DNA of 64,000 nt from Dickeya undicola. Its GTDB lineage: Bacteria > Pseudomonadota > Gammaproteobacteria > Enterobacterales > Enterobacteriaceae. How positions within the stretch are numbered: the stretch's first letter is position 1; each line of letters opens with the position of its first letter. The stretch covers positions 1 through 64,000 of the forward strand of contig NZ_JSYG01000020.1 in assembly GCF_000784735.1 (NCBI RefSeq). Reading direction: 5' to 3'. Of the stretch, positions 9,139-17,269 are shown in pieces. The notes beneath the pieces are model-generated. The model saw nothing but the letters and a program-made list of their open reading frames with translations. It was not told the origin of the DNA and ran no database searches. The position numbers and the translations under genes were made by a program.

Positions 9139-11175
9139 TTAACGTCGATCCGGCGCATCCGGCAGCGTCGGTCTGGTGGGGGATTCGGGTTCGATAGACA
9201 CCGGCGCAGTGCCCGCCCCGGCGGAACCGCCGTCGTTGATTTTCACCAGCGTGCCGGAAATGGTGACACCCGCGCCGTCAATCTTGATAAACCCGCCGGG
9301 CGCTTTGATGGTCAGCGATTGTCCGGCTTCCAGCACGATGTCCGCGGCTTTGAGGTAACTGTCGGTATTGACCAGTACGCGCTGATGGGCGCCAATCAGT
9401 GTTTCTTCCGAACCGGACAGCGTGGTCTGGCGGCTGCCGTCAATACGGGTGATCTCGCCACCGCCAATGAAACGCTTGAATGACTGGGTGATGCGTTGCA
9501 CAAAATGACGCCCGACCGACTGGTGATGATCCTGTCCGATTTGTTCGAAATCATCCTGCCCGATGGTGCGATGGCTATGGCGGTCCACCCGCTGGAACTG
9601 GTCATTCGCCACGCTCAGATGTTGATCCAACCCAACGCTCTGGCGATGAATGTTGTTAATCACCGCATCCATGTCTTTCTGCGCGTGCAGGTAGATCTGT
9701 TCCCGGGTGGCTTCATCTTCAAAACGCAGCTCGTTGAAGCCGCTGCCTTTGTGCGTATCGGTGCGTAAGGTGGTGCGGGTTTTATGCTCCGGCAAGACAT
9801 ACGGCGACGGGTTGGTGGCGTGAAACGTCCGCCCGGTGATAATCGGCTGGTCCGGGTCGCCTTCCAGAAAGCTCACCACCACCTCATGACCGATGCGCGG
9901 AATGGCAATCAGGCCGTACTGGCCACCAGCCCAGCCCTGGCTGACCCGCACCCAGCAGGAGCTCTGGTCGTCGCTGGCACCGTAGCGGTCCCACGGGAAC
10001 TGCAGCTTCACCCGGCCAAACTCGTCGCAGTAAATTTCTTCCCCCGCCGGGCCGACCACGGTGGCAATCTGCGGGCCGTCCACCATCGGCTTGTACGGCA
10101 TCGCCGCCCGCCAGGTGGTGGTGCCTTTCACCACCTCGAAGCTGTTGCTGAGGGTGGTCGGCTCGCCGCCGCTTTCCTCTTCCAGCGCCTGCGGCTGCTG
10201 CCCGCTGTGGGTCACCGCCACCACCTGCCAGGCCAGGTTGAACGCCGCGTTCGGGTGCTCGGTCAGGGTAAAGGTGCTGCCCGGCATCAGTTCGGCAGCG
10301 TTGGATTCACCCGCCCCGGTCATCGCCCCGGCACGCAGCGCGTCCAGCCGGTAGCCGGTAAACGCCTTGCCGCTCGGGTCCTGCTTGAAGCGGCCGGGAT
10401 AATCAAAGTGCTGGTAGGATTCACGCTGATGGTCCAGCTCGCTGCTCATCCTGTTGTGCAGCAGCCCGTAGGCCGGGGTCTTGAAGCTGTAGTCCTTCAG
10501 CGCCACCTCGGCGGTACTCACCGCCTCGGCATAACGGAAACGGCGCACATACGCCCCTTCGCTCAGCCCCTGCGTGGCGAGATTGAAGAACAGCTCGGGG
10601 CCTTTGGTTAGCGCACCGGCGTCATCGGCAAACACCACCCGGTGCTTACCGGCTTCAAACTCGTGGAAGTAGAACATCCCTTCTTCCGCCGCCAGCCGGT
10701 TGATAAACGCCAGGTCGCTTTCGCGGTACTGCACGCAGTATTCGCGCACCGCGTGGTCGTGGCGCAGGGCGAAGGCGTAATCGGTGATCCCGGCTTCTTC
10801 CAGCAGGGTACTGATAATCGCGTCCGGCTTCTGGGTCTGGAAGATGCGGGCGTTGGTGCGCAGACCGAGCCGCCACAGTGCCGGACGCACCTCGGCCTGA
10901 TAACGCGTGCGGCGAAAACCGGTGTCGCCCTGGGCAAAGCGGCTGACGATACCGCTGACCCGGCGCTGCAATTCGCCTTCGTACCACACCAGCAGCTCGC
11001 ATGGCTGGTCCAGCACCGCGCCGAAGTCGATGTCGGCCTGACTGCTCGCCAGGCTCAGCGACAGCGCAAACGGCTGGTTCAGCGCCTCGCTGAGTTCAAA
11101 ATCCACCACCGCGAACGTCGTTTCCGCCAACGCGCCGACCTTCACGGTAAACTGCAATCCTGTACTGTTCGCCAC
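9139..11175 (-). CDS. vgrG: VgrG spike protein of type VI secretion
   Basis: A 678-residue VgrG. I prefer a GTG start at 11175, since AGGAGG lies about eight bases upstream and the product then begins [14 protein letters not shown], like other VgrG proteins; in-frame starts up to 11262 are possible. The gp27-like part spans residues 1-350 (for example [20 protein letters not shown]), followed by the gp5-like OB fold near 400-470 ([42 protein letters not shown]). A repeated beta-helix ([18 protein letters not shown]) and a C-terminal strand region with [11 protein letters not shown] follow. There is no extra effector domain; the short tail probably carries the separate PAAR-lipase encoded next. 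It forms the trimeric puncturing spike on the Hcp tube. Confidence 0.96.
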   Translation of the reverse strand: MANSTGLQFTVKVGALAETTFAVVDFELSEALNQPFALSLSLASSQADIDFGAVLDQPCELLVWYEGELQRRVSGIVSRFAQGDTGFRRTRYQAEVRPALWRLGLRTNARIFQTQKPDAIISTLLEEAGITDYAFALRHDHAVREYCVQYRESDLAFINRLAAEEGMFYFHEFEAGKHRVVFADDAGALTKGPELFFNLATQGLSEGAYVRRFRYAEAVSTAEVALKDYSFKTPAYGLLHNRMSSELDHQRESYQHFDYPGRFKQDPSGKAFTGYRLDALRAGAMTGAGESNAAELMPGSTFTLTEHPNAAFNLAWQVVAVTHSGQQPQALEEESGGEPTTLSNSFEVVKGTTTWRAAMPYKPMVDGPQIATVVGPAGEEIYCDEFGRVKLQFPWDRYGASDDQSSCWVRVSQGWAGGQYGLIAIPRIGHEVVVSFLEGDPDQPIITGRTFHATNPSPYVLPEHKTRTTLRTDTHKGSGFNELRFEDEATREQIYLHAQKDMDAVINNIHRQSVGLDQHLSVANDQFQRVDRHSHRTIGQDDFEQIGQDHHQSVGRHFVQRITQSFKRFIGGGEITRIDGSRQTTLSGSEETLIGAHQRVLVNTDSYLKAADIVLEAGQSLTIKAPGGFIKIDGAGVTISGTLVKINDGGSAGAGTAPVSIEPESPTRPTLPDAPDRR

Positions 11176-11447
11176 CCTGCTTCCTCCTTTCCCCGACACC
11201 ATTCTTTCTATAACGCCATAGCTACCGCACACCCGGCGGTTTACCGGATGTGTGGGCCACAATCATGATCAATACCCTGCACTCAGCGATGGGGCCACCA
11301 TCGCTCAGCGCAGACAAAAAAATGAAGTCCAGAACAGAGTATTCCGGCCTCCCATCAGTGGTTTTCCCGGCGTCCAAAACTGTGCTGAGACGGACGACTT
11401 CGCCGGGTGAGCCGCATGGACGCGGCGAAAGCCCGTGCCGCTCTGGA
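11176..11447. other. Upstream part of the hcp-vgrG intergenic region
   Basis: The 643-base gap between hcp and vgrG holds no convincing gene. This part, next to the vgrG start, carries the vgrG ribosome-binding site and otherwise shows no structure I can name; the remainder is the hairpin array annotated separately. The gap is too long for a simple operon spacer, so vgrG may have its own promoter here, or the leader may be processed. Confidence 0.4.
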
Positions 11448-11700
11448 CAAAAACGCCGGGAGCGTTTTTGAACAGCGTTTACGCTGGCCCGTAGGGCGAG
11501 CCCCAGGGATGGGGCGAGTAACCGCGTCACGGGCGGCCCGAACAGCGAAGACGAGCGTCGAAGGCACCGCGTTAGCGGCACACCATTTTGCAACGCAAAA
11601 TGGAACAGCGCTTGCGCTGGCCCGCAAGGGTGAACCCGTCAGGGTTCATAATTTAGCCACTAGCCAGAGGTCAAGGAGAGGCGGCGCTTAGCCTCTCCTT
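11448..11700. repeat. Array of about twelve consecutive small hairpins between hcp and vgrG
   Basis: Nearly every base lies in an inverted repeat. Reading the plus strand: CAAAAACGC-CGGGA-GCGTTTTTG (11448-11470), CAGCG-TTTA-CGCTG (11473-11486), GCCC-GTA-GGGC (11487-11497), CCCC-AGGGAT-GGGG (11501-11514), weaker ones at 11522-11562, CCGC-GTTA-GCGG, then CCATTTTGC-AAC-GCAAAATGG (11583-11603), CAGCGC-TT-GCGCTG (11606-11619), CCC-GCAA-GGG, GAACCC-GTCA-GGGTTC (11632-11647) and finally a ten-base-pair stem at 11673-11700. Two four-hairpin modules are visible, 11448-11514 and 11583-11647. Related modules occur inside the element at 16964-17236. The hairpins are direct observation; any function (mRNA processing, transcription attenuation, protein binding) is open. 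Confidence 0.85.
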
Positions 11701-11818
11701 GTCGTGCGTGCGATGACATCACAAAGGGCTCACACCGTTTATCCCGCACGAAACCATTCTCCTGCCCGACAAATTTCACCGTTCTCAAAACAACACAGCT
11801 GTTTGTCGCAGCCTCAAC

Positions 11819-12337
11819 TTACGCTTCGATCGGCGCGCGCCAGTCGTCGGAGCCGGAAGTCCCGGCCACGGTGTGCTCCCAGTCCACCTTGCGGTAGGCC
11901 AGCGACACTTCAATCAGCTGGGTGTAGTCCTGCTTGGACGGGTCCTGACAGTGCGGCATCTGGTTGTTGATGTCGACGATGGTGGCGTCGGTCAGGGTGG
12001 TGGTGAAGAAATGCTCCTGCTTGCCTTCGACAGAGGTGCGATACCACTTCAGGGTCACGGTCGGCAGCATTTCGCCGGAAGCCAGCGCGTTATACAGCAG
12101 CGGGACGGCTTTGTTCAGCGCGACAGTGAATTTGAACGGCTTGTGCACGCGCTGACCGGCTGGCTGGCCGGACTGCGGGTCGGTCGGTACGGTGACGATG
12201 TGTTTGAATTCCTGCACCAGCATTTCGTCTTCGTGGCCCTGCACGTAGATGTTACCGACGGAGTCGGAGGTGAAGGCACCGGCGGTGATATTGCCCTGAG
12301 TTTTACCTTCGATGCTGATGTAGCATGGAGTTGGCAT
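11819..12337 (-). CDS. hcp: Hcp tube protein of type VI secretion
   Basis: A 172-residue Hcp1-family protein starting at ATG 12337 behind AAGGAG; an upstream in-frame ATG at 12376 would add an unlikely extension. It begins PTPCYISIEGKTQGNITAGA, a classic Hcp opening, and contains GHEDEMLVQEF and the C-terminal strand motif IEVSLAYRKVDWEH. Hcp hexamers stack into the secreted type VI tube and also carry small cargo. It is the first gene of the minus-strand effector locus; the core sheath and baseplate genes are not in this window, so this is an auxiliary hcp-vgrG island that depends on a core system elsewhere. A long structured gap separates it from vgrG. Confidence 0.97.
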   Translation of the reverse strand: MPTPCYISIEGKTQGNITAGAFTSDSVGNIYVQGHEDEMLVQEFKHIVTVPTDPQSGQPAGQRVHKPFKFTVALNKAVPLLYNALASGEMLPTVTLKWYRTSVEGKQEHFFTTTLTDATIVDINNQMPHCQDPSKQDYTQLIEVSLAYRKVDWEHTVAGTSGSDDWRAPIEA

Positions 12338-12461
12338 AGTCTTGCTCCTTGTTATTGAACATGTGTTTGACTTCACGCTTCATAAAGCAATGACTATGCC
12401 AACTTTTATTTCATTGTTTTTAAATGGGAAAATAATACTGTCATTTTCCCTAAGTCAAATT

Positions 12462-12552
12462 TGAGCAAAAAATTGCGCAGACCTCCCGAAAAAACGGCAT
12501 CCATTGCGCAAACAGGGATTTATGCTGGAAAGTGAGCAAGAAGTTGCGCAGA
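12462..12552. repeat. Repeated TTGCGCA-containing sites upstream of hcp
   Basis: Two 20-base direct repeats, TGAGCAAAAAATTGCGCAGA (12462-12481) and TGAGCAAGAAGTTGCGCAGA (12533-12552), differ at two positions and are 71 bases apart, close to seven helical turns. A third core ATTGCGCA lies between them at 12503-12510. They start about 125 bases upstream of the hcp start codon. The spacing and conservation suggest operator sites for a regulator of the type VI locus; which one is unknown. Confidence 0.5.
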
Positions 12553-12602
12553 TTTCGCATTTATTCTCACAAAGGTTATTTAGTGAACAAAGATACCGTG
12601 AA

Positions 12603-12624
12603 ATTTGTGACGTGAATCACAAAT
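12603..12624. promoter_or_regulatory. Candidate CRP-binding site
   Basis: The sequence ATTTGTGA-CGTGAA-TCACAAAT is a perfect eight-base inverted repeat with a six-base spacer and matches the CRP consensus TGTGA-N6-TCACA exactly. It sits about 160 bases upstream of amn and 265 bases upstream of hcp, so it could serve either gene. Binding is inferred. Confidence 0.6.
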
Positions 12625-12784
12625 AGATTTTCTTGGTTTTACTGCCATCGCTGCCGATATCGAGCCGCATTCCATGAGCCTGACTTTTCAAATTCACTTT
12701 TATCCCATCGTGCCGTGATGTGCGGTGTGCCACAATGAGCGCACTGTATGGCGTCGGCCATCGCATCGGAAAAAAGGAGTAAAG

Positions 12785-14242
12785 ATGAGTTATGCACCTG
12801 GCGCTGGCCTGTCCGCCAGCGAGGCGCTGGATCAGTTGGAAGCGCAATATGATGGCGCGGTTAAGGCGTTGCGCACTGCGATCGGCGAGTTTATTACCCA
12901 CGGCACCCCGCCGGATGCTGCCGCTCGCGCTAACGGACTGTTTGTTTACCCGGAACTGCGCATCAGTTGGGATGGTCAGTCTCAAAAGCACAGCAAGACC
13001 CGCGCGTATGGTCGTCTTACCCACGGCGGCAGCTACCGCACCACCGTTACCCGCCCTCAGTTGTTCCGGCACTATCTAGCGGAGCAACTGGCGATTCTGG
13101 AAAATGACTATGCAGCCACCATCGAAGTCGTGCCTTCAGATAAGGAGATCCCTTATCCGTATGTGATCGACGGTGCCAATCTGGGGCTGGAGCGCTCGAT
13201 GAGCGCGTCGCTGGCGCAACACTTTCCCACCCCGTCGCTGGCGCTGATCGGTGATGAAACCGCCGATGGTCTGTTGCAGACGCTCGACCATTTCCCGCTA
13301 TCGCACTTCGACGCGCTACGTACCGATTTCTCACTGGCACGTTTGCGCCACTACACCGGCACCCGTGCCGAACACTTCCAGCCGTTTGTGCTGTTCACCA
13401 ACTACACCCGTTACGTCGATGAGTTCGTGCGTTGGTCCTGTGACCAGATTGCCGACCCAGAAAGCCCATATCAGGCGCTGGCTTGTGCAGGTGGCGCGGT
13501 AATCACCGCCGATACCGACAACCCACATCAGGCGGTATCGGATCTGGCGTGGAAAAACCATCAGATGCCAGCCTACCACCTGATCTCACGCGAGGGGCGC
13601 GGCATTACGCTGGTAAACATCGGCGTTGGGCCGTCCAACGCCAAAACCATCTGCGACCATCTGGCGGTACTGCGCCCGCACGCCTGGCTGATGATCGGCC
13701 ACTGTGGCGGCCTGCGGGAAAGCCAGACCATCGGCGATTACGTGTTAGCACATGCCTACCTGCGCGATGACCACGTGCTGGATTCGGTATTGCCGCCGGA
13801 TATCCCGATCCCCAGCATCGCGGAAGTGCAACGCGCCTTGTACGACGCCACCAAACAAGTGAGCGGTATGCCGGGCGAAGAAGTGAAACAGCGCCTGCGC
13901 ACCGGCACCGTGGTCACTACCGACGACCGCAACTGGGAACTGCGTTATTCCGCCTCGGCGCTACGCTTCAATCTCAGTCGGGCGGTGGCGGTAGATATGG
14001 AAAGCGCTACCATCGCCGCGCAGGGGTATCGTTTCCGCGTGCCTTACGGCACCTTGTTATGCGTGTCGGACAAGCCGTTGCACGGTGAGATCAAACTGCC
14101 CGGCCAGGCTAATCGCTTCTATGAAGGCGCGATTTCCGAGCACCTGCAAATCGGCATCCGCGCGGTAGACCTGCTGCGCGCCGAAGCGGAGCACCTGCAC
14201 TCGCGCAAATTGCGGACCTTCAACGAGCCGCCATTCCGGTAA
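12785..14242 (+). CDS. amn: AMP nucleosidase
   Basis: A 485-residue cytosolic enzyme that hydrolyses AMP to adenine and ribose 5-phosphate, acting in purine balance. The ATG at 12785 is preceded by AAAAAAGGAG. The protein follows E. coli Amn almost throughout: IGDETADG, DFSLARLRHYTGT, LFTNYTRYVDEFVRW, the nucleoside phosphorylase-like VNIGVGPSNAKTICDHLAVL and MIGHCGGLRESQ blocks, and the ending SRKLRTFNEPPFR. Length matches the family (484 in E. coli). It is a single-gene unit; an inverted repeat follows the stop. The upstream CRP-like site may control it. Confidence 0.98.
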   Translation: MSYAPGAGLSASEALDQLEAQYDGAVKALRTAIGEFITHGTPPDAAARANGLFVYPELRISWDGQSQKHSKTRAYGRLTHGGSYRTTVTRPQLFRHYLAEQLAILENDYAATIEVVPSDKEIPYPYVIDGANLGLERSMSASLAQHFPTPSLALIGDETADGLLQTLDHFPLSHFDALRTDFSLARLRHYTGTRAEHFQPFVLFTNYTRYVDEFVRWSCDQIADPESPYQALACAGGAVITADTDNPHQAVSDLAWKNHQMPAYHLISREGRGITLVNIGVGPSNAKTICDHLAVLRPHAWLMIGHCGGLRESQTIGDYVLAHAYLRDDHVLDSVLPPDIPIPSIAEVQRALYDATKQVSGMPGEEVKQRLRTGTVVTTDDRNWELRYSASALRFNLSRAVAVDMESATIAAQGYRFRVPYGTLLCVSDKPLHGEIKLPGQANRFYEGAISEHLQIGIRAVDLLRAEAEHLHSRKLRTFNEPPFR

Positions 14243-14247
14243 TAGAA

Positions 14248-14274
14248 AACCGCTTCCGGCTAACGGGAGCGGTT
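14248..14274 (+). terminator. Inverted repeat after amn
   Basis: AACCGCT and AGCGGTT arms bracket TCCGGCTAACGGG just after the amn stop codon. The stem is good but no T-run follows, so termination would be weak or aided by Rho. Confidence 0.45.
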
Positions 14275-14342
14275 ACCAACATTCTCATTCCTCCCCCTTT
14301 AATCCATTGTGTATTCAGGCTGAAGCGGTACAAAACCTGACG

Positions 14343-14678
14343 TCACATACACCCGGCGCAGCTGGTACAACGCCAGTCATGCGGATTCACCGCCTGATAG
14401 AAAAAACGGAAATAACACTCTTCAATCGGCACCTGATGCTGTTCGAAACAGTCCGCCAGCCAGTCGACGTTTGCCAGGATCCAATCATCTTCATCCAGCC
14501 CGTCCTGATAAAGCTCGTCATCCGGGTCGATTATCGAATAAATCCCCAGTGTTCCTAAATGCTGTTCACGGTATTTTTCCGGTAAGTCAAACGCGCGTTC
14601 CTGATAATAAATAATCCAGTGCCCATGACATAAAAGATTACCGTTTCGGCTCCATGATGCCGTAAAAGGATTTGGCAT
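14343..14678 (-). CDS. Small hypothetical protein with Cys-rich C-terminus
   Basis: A 111-residue protein that I do not recognise. It is acidic and rich in aromatic residues (GHWIIYYQERAFDLPEKYR, then DPDDELYQDGLDEDDWI) and ends in HDWRCTSCAGCM, a CxxCxxC cluster that could bind a metal or form disulfides. No signal peptide or membrane segment is visible, so it is probably cytosolic. The ATG at 14678 has only a weak AGGA about twelve bases upstream. It is convergent with amn and divergent from dps, with no operon partner. Coding is supported by codon bias and length without an overlapping alternative frame. Confidence 0.65.
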   Translation of the reverse strand: MPNPFTASWSRNGNLLCHGHWIIYYQERAFDLPEKYREQHLGTLGIYSIIDPDDELYQDGLDEDDWILANVDWLADCFEQHQVPIEECYFRFFYQAVNPHDWRCTSCAGCM

Positions 14679-15204
14679 AACTTATTAAATCCTATTCATA
14701 TCAAACAAATAGACTGATTAATGCAACCCGAAAAATTCAAGCACAGGAAAGCTAACGCACATGAAAATTGAAATATGACGGGTATAAAAACAATAATCTT
14801 CGAATAAATAATACAACCAATCAGTGCGGAAAAATATATGGATATAAACCTATAACCCTCAATGGGTAAATAGCAGTATCATTGACGAAAAACAATGTCT
14901 TTTCGATTATTGGACATCTTCGGATTAATAAAAAGGCACGTTTTATTGCTTAAAAACGTCATTTTGCAGCCCCGATTCCGACCCGACCCGGTGACCAACT
15001 GTGCACTACGTCAAAAATTTGATATGCCGCAAACGTTTATTCACAGAATCGCTTTATAACTGGTTTGCCACCTCGCGCCTTGCAGAAGGGGCAGAGGGTT
15101 CTGGTCTATGATGAAAAGGCCGTTACGTCGTCCGGCAAGCGAGTACATACCGGGTTGATGTTCATGGCAAATCAACACGCGATTGACAGAAAGGAGTGCG
15201 TTAT
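14679..15204. promoter_or_regulatory. Long AT-rich intergenic region upstream of dps
   Basis: A 526-base region, AT-rich between 14690 and 14960. Near its right end CTATGAT (15106-15112) resembles the extended -10 element used by sigma S, which drives dps in relatives; it would give a leader of about 86 bases. I find no gene here that escapes the shadow of dps. Nothing else is identifiable. Confidence 0.35.
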
Positions 15205-15690
15205 ATGTCAGGCAGTAAAAAGAAAAAAAGCCCGATTGGACTGGATGTACAGCAGTCTGAAAAAATTGCCGCCAAACTGAACACGTTGCTGGCCAACTAC
15301 CAGATTCTTTACATGAATGTGCGCGGTTATCACTGGAACATTTCCGGTGCGGCGTTCTTTGAGCTTCATGCCAAGTTCGAAGAAATTTACAACGAACTGC
15401 TGTTGAAAATCGACGAACTGGCAGAGCGTATTCTGGCACTGGGGGCTCAGCCACTGCACGCCTACAGCGATTATCTGAAGGTGGCGGACATCAAAGAAGA
15501 CGTCAACGCGACTGACGGCAAAAAAACACTGGCAGGGTTACTGGACGGTTATGCCGTGCTGCTGCAACAACAGCGGGAAATCCTGCCGCTGGCAGCAGAA
15601 GCCAGCGATGAAGGCACCGCGTCACTGATGACCGATTACATCAAAGAGCAGGAGAAACAGATTTGGATGTTCAACGCCTACCTGAAATAA
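15205..15690 (+). CDS. dps: Dps-family DNA-protecting mini-ferritin
   Basis: A 161-residue ferritin-like protein starting at ATG 15205 behind AAGGAG. A Lys-rich N-terminus (SGSKKKKSP) is suited to DNA binding. The ferroxidase residues are in the family spacing: His43 (GYHWNISG), His55, Glu59, Asp70 and Glu74 (KIDELAERI); position 59 is Glu where E. coli Dps has Asp. Dps dodecamers oxidise and store iron using hydrogen peroxide and condense DNA in stationary phase. It stands alone, followed by a strong terminator. Plant-pathogenic enterobacteria use Dps and related ferritins against host oxidative attack; that role here is inference. Confidence 0.93.
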   Translation: MSGSKKKKSPIGLDVQQSEKIAAKLNTLLANYQILYMNVRGYHWNISGAAFFELHAKFEEIYNELLLKIDELAERILALGAQPLHAYSDYLKVADIKEDVNATDGKKTLAGLLDGYAVLLQQQREILPLAAEASDEGTASLMTDYIKEQEKQIWMFNAYLK

Positions 15691-15716
15691 CCCCGGCCTG
15701 ACACCTCATCATCATC

Positions 15717-15743
15717 ACCCCGCCCGCTTAGGGCGGGGTTTAT
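15717..15743 (+). terminator. Intrinsic terminator of dps
   Basis: CCCCGCCC-GCTTA-GGGCGGGG followed by TTTAT, 27 bases after the dps stop. A perfect eight-base-pair GC stem. Confidence 0.85.
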
Positions 15744-15787
15744 GTACAAACGGCGTTTAACCGCACATCGGCACGACCACCTACTAT

Positions 15788-16930
15788 TTAAGGCAGCGTG
15801 ACGATCTCAATCCAGTTAGCTCCTTTACCGGTCGGGAAACGCCCGGTCAGCGTCAGTTCGCCGCTGGTTTGATTGATGCGATACACCGACAACTGATCGG
15901 ATTTCTCACCACTGGCGATCAGATAACGACCGCTGGGATCGATCTGAATACCGCGTGGTTGGGTTTCGGTAGGATAACGCGCCACATAGTGCAATTGACC
16001 ACTCTTAGGCGTGACCCGCAACAGGCTAATGGTGCTGCTGGTACGTTCGGAAACATACAGAAAGCGACCATTTGGCGTCAGCCGCAGGTCCGCACTCCAG
16101 ATTTTCGGGCGGTTATCGATGCCCGGCGCTTTAGGGTCAACCGTGCCGGGTTGCATTCCGGCATCGGCCGGAAGGGCATCGGTGTAATCCCGCAGCGTCA
16201 GCAGACCGGTGGTTTTGTTCAGCGTCAGTCGCGCCACTTTACCGGACAGCTCATTGCTGACGTACAACGTGCGGTGATCCGGTGCCCACACCAGATGGCG
16301 TGGTCCATTACCCGCCGGTAACGCCAGTTCAGCCGGTGTATTCGGGGTCAGTTGTCCGGTTTTGGCGTTAAAACGGAACTGCAACAGCTGGTCGCTCCCC
16401 AGATTGCTGACCAGCACAAACCGGTTCTGGTAATCGGTAATAATGCTGTGTGCATTTTTCCCGGTGGGCACGACCTGCACCGCCTCCGCACCCACGCTAC
16501 CATCCGCCGCAATCGGGCTGACCGCCACTTTGTTGCCGCCGTAGGAAGCGCTAAGCAACCAGCGTCCAGTGCGATCGGTAGAAATATACGCCATGCTGTC
16601 CGGCAGCGGAGCCGTTCCAGCCGGGCTCAGCGCACCCGTTTTCCGGTCGATGGCGTAACCGGCCAGTGTGTACGGTTTGCTGCGCACCGCCGCGTACAAA
16701 TGGTGCTTGTCCGGGCTGAGCGCCATCGGCATGACCTGTGCGCCAGCCGCCACTGCCCCCGTCGCGGTCAACTGGCCGTTTTGGGTGTTCAAGGTATAAG
16801 CGCGGATTTCCCCGTCTCCCGCCGCCGATACGTATACCGCGGTCACGGCCGATGACGTCAGCGGCGACAGACTGGCCGCCAGCAACGCCGCCATACCGCC
16901 CCATTTAGTAAGTGTTGTATGTTTTGCCAT
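15788..16930 (-). CDS. Exported lactonase-family (7-bladed propeller) protein
   Basis: A 380-residue protein of the 6-phosphogluconolactonase propeller family (Pgl/YbhE type). Repeated blade motifs are visible: AYTLNTQNGQLTATG, YAIDRKTGALSPAG, FRFNAKTGQLTPNTP, PRHLVWAPDHRTLYVSNE, VTPKSGQLHYVARYPTE and PRGIQIDPSGRYLIASG. Unlike cytosolic E. coli Pgl, it has an N-terminal signal peptide (positive start, then GGMAALLAASLSPLTSSAVTA) and about 45 more residues, so it is exported to the periplasm. Its substrate is therefore unlikely to be 6-phosphogluconolactone; another sugar lactone, or a binding role, is possible. It is a single gene with a large palindromic repeat upstream. Confidence 0.85.
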   Translation of the reverse strand: MAKHTTLTKWGGMAALLAASLSPLTSSAVTAVYVSAAGDGEIRAYTLNTQNGQLTATGAVAAGAQVMPMALSPDKHHLYAAVRSKPYTLAGYAIDRKTGALSPAGTAPLPDSMAYISTDRTGRWLLSASYGGNKVAVSPIAADGSVGAEAVQVVPTGKNAHSIITDYQNRFVLVSNLGSDQLLQFRFNAKTGQLTPNTPAELALPAGNGPRHLVWAPDHRTLYVSNELSGKVARLTLNKTTGLLTLRDYTDALPADAGMQPGTVDPKAPGIDNRPKIWSADLRLTPNGRFLYVSERTSSTISLLRVTPKSGQLHYVARYPTETQPRGIQIDPSGRYLIASGEKSDQLSVYRINQTSGELTLTGRFPTGKGANWIEIVTLP

Positions 16931-16963
16931 GTTTTATCCCTGATAATGTTGTGGTGTTCTACC

Positions 16964-17236
16964 TATATCCGTCACACTTCAAGTTGCAGATGCGTTGGCT
17001 TTATTACTCGGCCCATCCCTGGGCCTCGCCCCTGCGGGGCCGCTGCCAGCAGCGTTCAACTCTGCTCCCGGCAGAGTTGTCGCTCACCCCAGTCACTTAC
17101 CTGAGTAAGCTCCTGGGGATTCGCTGCGTCGCCGCGTTACAAGGCTCATTCTGAGCCTTGCCCTAAAGGGCCAACGCGTTGCGTTGTTCAACACGCGAGC
17201 GTGTTGTCCTGCAACTCGAATTATTTTGGGCATATA
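16964..17236. repeat. Long palindromic element containing two hairpin modules
   Basis: The ends match the dispersed palindromic repeat family: the left arm reads TATATCC-GTCACACTTCAAG and the right arm CTCGAATTATTTTGGGCATATA. In place of the usual short centre it holds about nine hairpins: GCCCA-TCCC-TGGGC (17011-17024), GCCCC-TGC-GGGGC, CGCTG-CCAG-CAGCG (17041-17054), CAACTCTGC-TCCCG-GCAGAGTTG (17057-17079), the family core, CAAGGCTCA-TTC-TGAGCCTTG (17140-17160), GCCC-TAAA-GGGC, CAACGC-GTT-GCGTTG (17172-17186) and CAACACGC-GA-GCGTGTTG (17189-17206). Read on the minus strand, the modules follow the same order as those between hcp and vgrG. Confidence 0.85.
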
Positions 17237-17269
17237 ACCCCCTTCACTCAATAAATTAAAACAGCATTT

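Larger units (their letters stand above)
12338..12784. promoter_or_regulatory. Divergent regulatory region between hcp and amn
   Basis: This 447-base gap separates the divergently transcribed hcp (left) and amn (right). It is AT-rich near hcp and contains three copies of a TTGCGCA core and one perfect CRP-like palindrome, listed separately. Both promoters should lie here. I see no additional open frame with a convincing start; an antisense frame at 12617-13072 is an amn shadow. Confidence 0.6.

Noticed and set aside
9784-10611. Plus-strand frame of 275 codons
   Set aside because: Antisense to vgrG; composition (Arg, His, Ala) is typical of a shadow frame.
11448-11700. Hairpin array considered as CRISPR or tRNA cluster
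   Set aside because: There are no identical direct repeats with unique spacers and no cloverleaf; the units are palindromes of varying stem sequence.
12617-13072. Minus-strand frame overlapping the amn start
   Set aside because: Antisense to the N-terminus of AMP nucleosidase and overlapping the CRP-like site; no ribosome-binding site or family likeness.
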